Assembly (NCBI RefSeq): GCF_019075875.1
Contig: NZ_JAHOOZ010000001.1
Coordinates: 3,286,001 to 3,350,000 of the forward strand
DNA from: Novosphingobium sp. G106
GTDB lineage: Bacteria > Pseudomonadota > Alphaproteobacteria > Sphingomonadales > Sphingomonadaceae
DNA: 64,000 nt
Direction of reading: 5' to 3'
The position numbers and the translations under genes were made by a program. Position 1 is the stretch's first letter; every line of letters starts with the position of its first letter. The notes below the pieces were generated by a model. It worked only from the letters and a program-made list of their open reading frames with translations. It was not told where the DNA came from and searched no databases. Positions 17,565-24,078 of the stretch are shown here, in pieces.

Positions 17565-19190
17565 ATGACCACTATCACCGCCAACGACGCCCAGACCGGC
17601 GGCCAGGCCGGCCGCCCCGAACTCGATCGCGGCCTGGGCCGCGCCGGATGGATCGGCTTTGGTGCCGCCATTCTCGCCGCGCTGATCTACGTAATGTCCA
17701 GCGTCTATGGCGATGCCAGCGCCGCCGGGGTGGACACTACGGTGATCCTGCCGTTCATCCTGCTGTTCCTCGCTCTGGTGATCGCGCTCGGCTTCGAATT
17801 CGTGAACGGCTTCCACGACACGGCCAATGCCGTGGCGACCGTGATCTATACTAACAGCATGCCGGCGCACGTAGCGGTCGTCTGGTCGGGTTTCTTCAAT
17901 TTCCTCGGCGTGCTACTTTCCACCGGCGCCGTGGCCTTCGGCATCATCTCGCTGCTGCCCGTCGAACTGATCCTGCAGGTTGGGTCGGGCGCTGGCTTCG
18001 CCATGGTCTTCGCACTGCTGATCGCGGCGATCCTGTGGAACCTTGCGACCTGGGCGCTCGCAATCCCGGCATCGAGTTCGCACACGCTGATCGGCTCGAT
18101 CATCGGTGTCGGCGTCGCCAACGCCATGATGCACGGGCGCAGCGGCACCGCCGGCGTCGATTGGAGCAAGGCGACCGAGATCGGCCAGTCTCTGCTGATC
18201 TCGCCGCTGGTCGGCTTCTTCCTCGCCGCGCTGCTGCTGATCGTGATGAAAGTGGTGATCCGCAACAAGGCGCTCTACGAGGCGCCGAAGGATGGCCTGC
18301 CACCGCCGTGGTGGATCCGCCTGCTGTTGATCTCCACCTGCACGGGCGTGAGCTTCGCGCACGGTTCGAACGATGGTCAGAAGGGCATGGGCCTGATCAT
18401 GCTGATTCTGATCGGCGTGGTGCCCACCGCCTATGCGCTGAACCGCGCGGTCCCGGCCCAGTACGTCGCCGAGTTCCACGTCAATGCCATGGCCGCCGAA
18501 GGTGCGCTCAAGTCCCCTGCTTCGACTACCCCCGCCATCGACGCCGCCGCGGCCCGCGCGGCCGTGACCCGCTACATCGCCGAGAAGCGGTACCTGCCCG
18601 AAACCAAGCCCGCACTCGCCGCGCTGATCACCGACATCGACGCGCAGGTCCAGGGCTATGGCTCGCTGGCCAAGGTTCCCTCGGCCGCGGTCAACAACAT
18701 GCGCAACGACATGTATCTCGCTTCCGAGGCGATAAAACGGCTCGGCAAGGACCATAGCGCCGCCGCGGTCGGCGAGCCGCAGGCCAAGGCGCTCGATACC
18801 TTCAAGAAGGACCTCGACGAGGCGACGCGCTTCATCCCGCTCTGGGTCAAGATCGCCGTGGCTTTCGCGCTCGGCCTCGGCACGATGGTCGGTTGGAAGC
18901 GGATCGTCGTGACGGTGGGCGAGAAGATCGGCAAGACGCACCTGACCTATGCGCAGGGCGGCGCGGCCGAGTTGGTGGCCATGGGCACGATCTTCGCCGC
19001 AGACACCATGGGCCTGCCGGTTTCGACCACCCACGTGCTCTCGTCGGGCGTCGCCGGCACCATGGCGGCGAACAATTCGGGCCTGCAGATGAGCACGATA
19101 CGCAACCTGCTGATGGCCTGGGTGCTGACCCTGCCGATCTCGATCCTGCTGTCGGGAACGCTCTACGTGCTCTTCACCCTGGTGATGTAG
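17565..19190 (+). CDS. pit: PiT-family inorganic phosphate transporter
   Basis: Proton-coupled phosphate permease of the inner membrane. The 541-residue protein has the two PiT signature repeats: GFEFVNGFHDTANAVATVIY at about residues 77-96 and FAADTMGLPVSTTHVLSSG near 484-502, plus SFAHGSNDGQKGMGL near 265. A long periplasmic or cytoplasmic loop (about 300-415), rich in Ala and Lys, separates the halves. A Pho box precedes it. The CorA-like gene follows within 6 bp. Confidence 0.96.
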   Translation: MTTITANDAQTGGQAGRPELDRGLGRAGWIGFGAAILAALIYVMSSVYGDASAAGVDTTVILPFILLFLALVIALGFEFVNGFHDTANAVATVIYTNSMPAHVAVVWSGFFNFLGVLLSTGAVAFGIISLLPVELILQVGSGAGFAMVFALLIAAILWNLATWALAIPASSSHTLIGSIIGVGVANAMMHGRSGTAGVDWSKATEIGQSLLISPLVGFFLAALLLIVMKVVIRNKALYEAPKDGLPPPWWIRLLLISTCTGVSFAHGSNDGQKGMGLIMLILIGVVPTAYALNRAVPAQYVAEFHVNAMAAEGALKSPASTTPAIDAAAARAAVTRYIAEKRYLPETKPALAALITDIDAQVQGYGSLAKVPSAAVNNMRNDMYLASEAIKRLGKDHSAAAVGEPQAKALDTFKKDLDEATRFIPLWVKIAVAFALGLGTMVGWKRIVVTVGEKIGKTHLTYAQGGAAELVAMGTIFAADTMGLPVSTTHVLSSGVAGTMAANNSGLQMSTIRNLLMAWVLTLPISILLSGTLYVLFTLVM

Positions 19191-19196
19191 GGCAGT

Positions 19197-20243
19197 TTGG
19201 GCGAAGACCGGCCACCCCCAGATCATTCGGCCCCAGATCATTCGGCCCCGGACCATTTGGCCCCTGATCGTCTGGGCCCGAACAATCTGGGGCCTGGCCT
19301 GATCTGGGGCATGGCGTTCCAGGACAGCGGCGCCCGCGAACTCGACAGCTGCGATGACGGCGAAGCGGACGGCTTCCGCTGGCTGCACCTGAGCCTGGCC
19401 GATCACCGCACGCGCCGCTGGATCGAGAATACCACCGAACTGCCGCCCGAAGTGCGCGAACTGCTGCTCTCCTCGGACCAGCACCAGCGCTCGGTGGCCC
19501 AGGCCGAATGCGTCGGCTGCGTCATCCACGATTTCGAGCGCGATTTCGAGCGCACCCAGACCGACCGCATCGGTGCCGTCCGCATCGCGCTCACACCGCG
19601 CATGGTGATCACCACCCGGCTCCATCCGGTGCGCTCTGCCGACATCGTCCGCCGCCGGATCGAGGCCGGCGCACGGCCCGAGAACCCCGGCGCCGCGCTC
19701 GACCTGATGATCGGCGCAATCTGCCTGAACATCGGCGACATCGCCCGCGTGCTCGAGCGCGAGGTCCAGGCCGCCGAGGACGCCTTCCTCGACGGCCACC
19801 ACACGCCGACCAGCCGCGAACTGATCACGATCCGCCGCCGGCTCGCCCAGATCCACCGGCTGCTCGACGGCATGCGCAGCGTCTTCCAGCGGCTCGAGCG
19901 AGACAGCGACGTCCCGCCCGAACTGCACCCGGTAATGGAGAACCTGTCGCAGCGGCTGCTCGGGATCGACGGTGACATCCTCGGCATCCAGGGTCAGCTA
20001 CGCGTGCTGCGCGAGGAACTGGACATGCAGCAAGAGCAGCGGACCAACCAGAACCTCTACCTGCTCTCGATCATGACCGCGCTGATGCTGCCGGTGACGC
20101 TGGTGACCGGCATCTTCGGCATGAACACCGGCGACCTGCCGCTCGAAGGCCACGGCGGCACTTTCGGCGCGATCGCGATTATGCTCGCCTGCGCGGGCGG
20201 GACCTACTGGCTGCTGCGGGTGATGGGGTTCATCCGGCGGTAA
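19197..20243 (+). CDS. CorA/ZntB-family divalent cation transporter
   Basis: A CorA-superfamily channel: a long cytoplasmic N-domain, a coiled-coil region (ERLVQ-like helices about 170-280) and two C-terminal helices with YLLSIMTALMLPVTLVTGIFGMNTGDLPL, containing the GMN signature (about 311-313). The GMNTGDLP context is that of ZntB-like members. The TTG start at 19197 puts five DNA-level 15-bp repeats in frame (PDHSA-type units). The ATG at 19311 (MAFQDSGARELD) is a strong alternative that would drop the repeats. Confidence 0.88.
   Translation: MGEDRPPPDHSAPDHSAPDHLAPDRLGPNNLGPGLIWGMAFQDSGARELDSCDDGEADGFRWLHLSLADHRTRRWIENTTELPPEVRELLLSSDQHQRSVAQAECVGCVIHDFERDFERTQTDRIGAVRIALTPRMVITTRLHPVRSADIVRRRIEAGARPENPGAALDLMIGAICLNIGDIARVLEREVQAAEDAFLDGHHTPTSRELITIRRRLAQIHRLLDGMRSVFQRLERDSDVPPELHPVMENLSQRLLGIDGDILGIQGQLRVLREELDMQQEQRTNQNLYLLSIMTALMLPVTLVTGIFGMNTGDLPLEGHGGTFGAIAIMLACAGGTYWLLRVMGFIRR
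19216..19290 (+). repeat. five-unit 15-bp tandem repeat at the 5' end of the CorA-like gene
   Basis: CCCCAGATCATTCGG occurs twice exactly (19216-19230 and 19231-19245), followed by three degenerate 15-bp copies up to 19290. Because the unit is 15 bp it keeps frame and would encode the pentapeptides PDHSA, PDHSA, PDHLA, PDRLG, PNNLG. If translation starts at 19311 the array is instead the pit-corA spacer. Confidence 0.85.
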
Positions 20244-20563
20244 AACGCCGCGATGGTGACACATGTGTCACCCTGACAAGGGCCGTATTCGCATAGATTT
20301 CTTTTACAATCAACGTTCTGTCAGGATGGCCTGTAGGTGACACTTTTCCTACCCGACCGTAGTCCGACAATTTCAAAGAGCGAAGGCAAGACAGGTCGAC
20401 GCGCAGGATGGCAACGAGCCGCTCAGTAGGAAAGTGGTTAGTCATTCGATGCGAATTGCCGCCTTTCCGAGACCAGGCTTCATGCTGCACCGTCCCGAAT
20501 ATGTCTCTTGTAAGATTCGATATTTCGATAATAATGGAATTATCGAATCAAAGGGAATCGAGC
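20244..20563. other. 320-bp regulatory interval before the ars operon
   Basis: No convincing gene. Less GC-rich than its surroundings. Contains an 18-bp perfect palindrome GGTGACACATGTGTCACC (20255-20272), a lone half-site GGTGACAC at 20336-20343, an inverted pair CCTGACA/TGTCAGG (20272-20278 and 20319-20325), and the ars operator listed separately. Short open frames here on both strands lack coding character. Confidence 0.6.
20524..20547 (+). promoter_or_regulatory. probable ArsR operator upstream of arsI
   Basis: TTCGATAAT (20524-20532) and ATTATCGAA (20539-20547) form a perfect 9-bp inverted repeat with a 6-bp spacer, 16 bp before the arsI ATG. A further half-site, ATTCGATAT, lies just upstream (20515-20523). 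AT-rich dyads like this are typical of ArsR-family sites, and the operon encodes an ArsR. Confidence 0.7.
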
Positions 20564-21013
20564 ATGAAGCGCCTGCACCTGCACGTTAGCGTCCCGTCGA
20601 TCGACGAGGCCGTCGCGTTCTACAGCACGCTGTTCGATGCACCACCGTCGGTCGTGAAGGACGACTATGCGAAATGGATGCTGGACGATCCGTGCGTGAA
20701 CCTGGCGATCTCATCGCGTGCCCGCGACACCGGCATCGATCATGTCGGCGTTCAAGTGGATAGTGCCGACGAACTGGCCGAACTGGCGACCCGGCTGAAG
20801 ACCGCTGGCGCCACCACCTTCGACCAGGCAGCGACGACCTGCTGCTATGCGAAGTCTGACAAATCGTGGGTGACGGACACGGCGGGCGTGCGCTGGGAGA
20901 CCTTCTTCACGCACGGCGAAAGCACCGCATACGGCGAGGACGAAGTGCTGCCGGATCCAGCGGCCAGCGCGTGCGGCGCGCCCGCCGCGGCCCCAAAGAC
21001 CGCGTGCTGCTGA
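20564..21013 (+). CDS. arsI: ArsI/CadI-family dioxygenase, putative C-As lyase
   Basis: ArsI is an Fe(II) vicinal-oxygen-chelate dioxygenase that cleaves the C-As bond of trivalent organoarsenicals such as MAs(III). The 149-residue protein begins MKRLHLHVSVPSIDEAVAFY, with metal ligands expected at His5, His62 (GIDHVGVQV) and Glu113, and the vicinal Cys pair CCYAKSDKSW at about residues 92-93 that binds arsenic. A Cys-rich tail (AACGAP...TACC) closes it. The ATG at 20564 follows the operator. It overlaps arsR by one base (TGATG). Confidence 0.9.
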   Translation: MKRLHLHVSVPSIDEAVAFYSTLFDAPPSVVKDDYAKWMLDDPCVNLAISSRARDTGIDHVGVQVDSADELAELATRLKTAGATTFDQAATTCCYAKSDKSWVTDTAGVRWETFFTHGESTAYGEDEVLPDPAASACGAPAAAPKTACC

Positions 21014-21354
21014 TGCTGCTGCCGGAAGCGGTCGAAGCCCTCTCGGCGCTTGCCCACGGGCACCGGCTGGCGGTCTTTCGCCTGCTAGTGCGTGCGGGCG
21101 CTGACGGCGTCCCTGCGGGCGAGATCGCCCGAGAGGTGGGCGTCCTGCCCAATACGCTTTCCACCCATCTCACGATCCTCGGCCATGCCGGGCTGGTCCG
21201 CTCACGCCGCGAAGGCCGCTCGGTCATCTATTCGGCCGACTACGACGGCATGGGCGAATTGCTCGGCTTTCTGGTCGCCGACTGCTGCGACGGCCGCCCC
21301 GAAATCTGCGCCCCGCTCGCGGCGGTCGCCCTAGGCTGCTGTCCCTCCAAATGA
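21013..21354 (+). CDS. arsR: ArsR-family arsenic-responsive repressor
   Basis: A 113-residue winged-helix repressor. The helix-turn-helix is VLPNTLSTHLTILGHAGLVRSRREGRSV (about residues 44-72). The metal site is likely at the C-terminal end, with CCDGRPEIC (about 91-99) and a second CC pair near the end, rather than in the recognition helix as in R773 ArsR. This resembles Cys-Cys-Cys ArsRs that sense As(III) or MAs(III). It probably binds the dyad at 20524. It overlaps the aquaporin gene by 4 bp. Confidence 0.92.
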   Translation: MLLPEAVEALSALAHGHRLAVFRLLVRAGADGVPAGEIAREVGVLPNTLSTHLTILGHAGLVRSRREGRSVIYSADYDGMGELLGFLVADCCDGRPEICAPLAAVALGCCPSK

Positions 21355-22010
21355 TCCGGCGTGCAACAGCTGAACTGGTCGGCACCGCCCTGTTGCTCGC
21401 AATCGTCGTCGGCTCCGGCATCATGGGCGAACGCCTGGCCGGCGGGAACGATGCGATTGCCCTGCTCGGCAACACGATCGCGACCGGCGCGGGGCTGGTC
21501 GTTCTGATCCATGTGTTCGGGCCGGTGTCCGGCGCGCATTTCAACCCGGCGGTGACGCTGGCCTTCGCCCTGCGCGGCGAAGCCGATCGCCGATCCGTTG
21601 CCGCCTATGTCGCCGCCCAACTCGTCGGTGCCGTGCTCGGCGTGTGGATGGCACATGCGATGTTCGCCGAGCCGATCCTGCAGGTATCGACCAAGCTCCG
21701 CGACGGCCCCGCGCAAGGCTTCTCCGAAGCGGTCGCCACCTTCGGCCTGATCGGCACGATCTTCGGCACGCAGCGATCGCGCCCCGAATTCACCCCGACG
21801 GCAGTCGGCCTCTACATCACCGCCGCCTACTGGTTCACCGCTTCGACCTCGTTCGCCAACCCCGCCGTAACGATCGCGCGAAGCCTGTCCGATACCTTCG
21901 CCGGGATCGCCCCCGCATCGGCCCCGCTGTTCATCGCCGGGCAGATCGTGGGCGGGGTGGTGGGCGTCGGCTTCTTCACATGGCTGTTCAGAGAGGATTG
22001 CCCGCAATGA
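21351..22010 (+). CDS. aqpS: aquaglyceroporin-family channel AqpS
   Basis: A 219-residue MIP-family channel with six helices and both half-helix motifs: HFNPAVTLAF near residue 63 and FANPAVTIARSL near 168. In Sinorhizobium meliloti, AqpS replaces an arsenite pump in the ars operon and lets arsenite made by ArsC flow out. Its place between arsR and arsC, with 4-bp overlaps on both sides, supports the same role here. Confidence 0.93.
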   Translation: MIRRATAELVGTALLLAIVVGSGIMGERLAGGNDAIALLGNTIATGAGLVVLIHVFGPVSGAHFNPAVTLAFALRGEADRRSVAAYVAAQLVGAVLGVWMAHAMFAEPILQVSTKLRDGPAQGFSEAVATFGLIGTIFGTQRSRPEFTPTAVGLYITAAYWFTASTSFANPAVTIARSLSDTFAGIAPASAPLFIAGQIVGGVVGVGFFTWLFREDCPQ

Positions 22011-22417
22011 CCGACCTCTTTCCCATCACGATCTACCACAACCCGGACTGCGGCACCTCGCGCAACGCGCTGGCGATGATCGAAGCCGCCGGATACGCCC
22101 CTACCGTAGTCGAATATCGCAAGGTCGGCTGGACGCGCCCGCTGCTGGGTGAACTGCTGACAGCCATGGGTGCCCGCCCCCGCGACATCATGCGCGAGAA
22201 AGGCACGCCGGCTGCCGGGCTCGGCCTGATCGACCCCGGCGTGTCGGACGAGACGATCATCGAGGCGATGCTGGCGCAGCCGATCCTGGTGAACCGCCCG
22301 ATCGTCGTCACGCCGAAGGGCACGAAGCTCTGCCGTCCGTCCGAAGTCGTGCTGGAACTGCTGGAGCGCAAGCCCGAGAGCTTCGTCAAGGAAGACGGCG
22401 AAGTCGTACGCCTCTGA
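22007..22417 (+). CDS. arsC: glutaredoxin-coupled arsenate reductase ArsC
   Basis: ArsC reduces arsenate to arsenite with glutathione and glutaredoxin. The 136-residue protein has the catalytic Cys15 in YHNPDCGTSRN and the arginines used for oxyanion binding (LVNRPIVVTPKGTKLCRP, about 89-106). The ATG overlaps the aqpS stop by 4 bp. It ends the operon, 6 bp before the convergent ppk2. Confidence 0.95.
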   Translation: MTDLFPITIYHNPDCGTSRNALAMIEAAGYAPTVVEYRKVGWTRPLLGELLTAMGARPRDIMREKGTPAAGLGLIDPGVSDETIIEAMLAQPILVNRPIVVTPKGTKLCRPSEVVLELLERKPESFVKEDGEVVRL

Positions 22418-22423
22418 CGACCG

Positions 22424-23338
22424 CTAGAACCGCTCCGGCACGTAGAGCTCCGGCGGCACCGGATGGCGGATGTAATCGTCGTGGCGGACACGCTCGGGCA
22501 GAGTGACCGGCGCCTTGGGCACGTCGTCGAAATCGAACTGATCGAGCAAGTGGCTGATGCAGTTCAGCCGCGCGCGCTTCTTGTCGTCGGCGTGGACCAC
22601 CCACCAGGGCGCTTCGGGGATGTGGGTGCGCTCGAGCATGGCTTCCTTGGCACGCGTGTAGTCTTCCCACTTGGCGCGCGATTCGACGTCCATCGGTGAC
22701 AGCTTCCACTGCTTGAGCGGATCGTGGATGCGCAGCGCGAAACGGAACTGCTGCTCCTCGTCGCTGATCGAGAACCAGTACTTGATCAGGATGATGCCCG
22801 AGCGCACCAGCATCCGCTCGAACTCGGGGGCCGAGCGGAAGAACTCCTCGACGTCGTCCTCGCTGCAGAAGCCCATGACGCGCTCGACGCCGGCGCGGTT
22901 GTACCAGGAGCGGTCGAACAGCACCATTTCGCCCGCGGCGGGCAAGTGCGCGGCATAGCGCTGGAAATACCACTGCGTCCGCTCGCGCTCGTTGGGCGCG
23001 GGCAGCGCGGCGACGCGGCAGACGCGCGGGTTGAGCCGCTGGGTGATACGCTTGATCGCCCCGCCCTTGCCCGCCGAATCGCGGCCTTCGAAGAGCACGA
23101 CAACGCGCAGCCCCTTGTGGACGATCCAGTCCTGCAGCCGGACCAGTTCGTGCTGCAGGCGAAACAGCTCGCGGAAATAGACCTTGCGGTCGAGGTATTC
23201 GGGCCGCTCGCCCTCATCAATCCCCAGCACGTCCTCGAGCCGGGCCTCTTCGAGCTCCAGCTCCAGTTCCTCGTCGAAATCGTCGCTGATTTCCTGCTTG
23301 ATGCGCTCGAGGTCTGCCGGGCTGGTGGGCGGGGTCAT
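22424..23338 (-). CDS. ppk2: polyphosphate kinase 2
   Basis: PPK2 transfers phosphate between polyphosphate and nucleoside diphosphates. The 304-residue single-domain protein has Walker A FEGRDSAGKGG at about residues 85-95, a lid region (RYAAHLPAAGEMVLFDRSWYNRAG, about 126-148) with Walker B, and ends PVPPELYVPERF. ATG 23338 is preferred to the GTG two codons upstream because AAGGAG lies 7 nt before it. Possible link to the Pho-controlled pit nearby is inference. Confidence 0.95.
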   Translation of the reverse strand: MTPPTSPADLERIKQEISDDFDEELELELEEARLEDVLGIDEGERPEYLDRKVYFRELFRLQHELVRLQDWIVHKGLRVVVLFEGRDSAGKGGAIKRITQRLNPRVCRVAALPAPNERERTQWYFQRYAAHLPAAGEMVLFDRSWYNRAGVERVMGFCSEDDVEEFFRSAPEFERMLVRSGIILIKYWFSISDEEQQFRFALRIHDPLKQWKLSPMDVESRAKWEDYTRAKEAMLERTHIPEAPWWVVHADDKKRARLNCISHLLDQFDFDDVPKAPVTLPERVRHDDYIRHPVPPELYVPERF

Positions 23339-23401
23339 GGGCACACTCCTTCACTGCCCTTGAGACCTGCCCCAGTTTGGTGACACTAATGCGACGATCG
23401 C

Positions 23402-23812
23402 TCAATGTCGTCGCAGCAGGTGTTCGAGCGACCGTGTGGCGGCCTTCTTTTCGCCTTCCTCGCAGTTGGCCTCGTGCTCGATGCCCGCGCGGATTTCCTC
23501 GATCTCCTTGTCGGTCAGATGCTCGATGGCGATGAACTGCTCGCGCGCCGTCTCGACGGCGCGCAGCAGTTCGTCGAGCTTGGCCTGCATCGCGCCCGCA
23601 TCGCGATTCTGGCTGTTCTGGATGAGGAAAACCATCAGGAAGGTTACGATGGTCGTGCCGGTGTTCACCACCAGCTGCCAGGTGTCCGAATAGGCGAAGA
23701 TCGGCCCGCTTAGGCCCCAGACGACGATGACGCCGAGCGCCAGTACGAAAGCCAGTGGCTGACCCGCCGCCGCGGAAATCATCGTGGCGAGCCGTGTGAA
23801 GATACGGTCCAT
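23402..23812 (-). CDS. low-affinity iron permease family membrane protein
   Basis: A 136-residue protein of the bacterial Iron_permease family (PF04120 type): FTRLATMISAAAGQPLAFVLA near the start and the strongly conserved YSDTWQLVVNTGTTIVTFLM (about residues 42-61) then VFLIQNSQNRD. Two transmembrane helices are followed by a cytoplasmic helical tail ending in a basic His-containing stretch. The name comes from a yeast homologue; transport has not been shown for short bacterial versions. The start MDRIFTR (23812) is chosen; an upstream ATG at 23851 is possible. Confidence 0.83.
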   Translation of the reverse strand: MDRIFTRLATMISAAAGQPLAFVLALGVIVVWGLSGPIFAYSDTWQLVVNTGTTIVTFLMVFLIQNSQNRDAGAMQAKLDELLRAVETAREQFIAIEHLTDKEIEEIRAGIEHEANCEEGEKKAATRSLEHLLRRH

Positions 23813-23903
23813 GAAAGCACGCTCCAGATACCGAATTGGCACGATGAGCAACCTTCGGCGCGGCCAGTGGTTTCAGCCCCGATCGAAAACAAGGAGTAAC
23901 CCT

Positions 23904-23981
23904 ATGGGAAAGGCTGCACTTCTCTGGCTGGTCGGGGTTCCGATCCCCGTCATCATCGTCCTCTGGCTGCTGTTCCACTGA
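23904..23981 (+). CDS. 25-residue hydrophobic membrane peptide
   Basis: MGKAALLWLVGVPIPVIIVL then WLLFH is a complete small open frame, one transmembrane helix with a Gly-Val-Pro-Ile-Pro kink. An excellent ribosome-binding site, AAGGAG, sits 8 nt upstream, and a hairpin follows the stop at 23990-24025. Similar tiny peptides with the GVPIP core recur in proteobacteria, as far as I recall, but the function is unknown. It is divergent from the iron-permease-like gene. Confidence 0.7.
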   Translation: MGKAALLWLVGVPIPVIIVLWLLFH

Positions 23982-23989
23982 CATCGAAC

Positions 23990-24025
23990 TGCCGTCCGTC
24001 CCTGGTATATCGGGGGCGGACGGCA
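23990..24025 (+). terminator. hairpin after the 25-residue peptide gene
   Basis: TGCCGTCCG (23990-23998) pairs perfectly with CGGACGGCA (24017-24025), and an inner CCC/GGG extends the stem. It begins 9 bp after the stop. No T-run follows, so termination is only probable. Confidence 0.45.
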
Positions 24026-24078
24026 CCACTGTTGATGCCACAGTCGACGGGGCGCCACCCACCTGCTAGGCGCGCCCG

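Noticed and set aside
17913..19928. 671-codon minus-strand frame opposite pit and corA-like genes
   Set aside because: Both plus-strand genes have clear family motifs and membrane topology; the minus frame is an antisense artefact.
20230..20490. 86-codon minus-strand ORF over the palindromes before the ars operon
   Set aside because: No ribosome-binding site, no recognisable motif, and the region looks regulatory.
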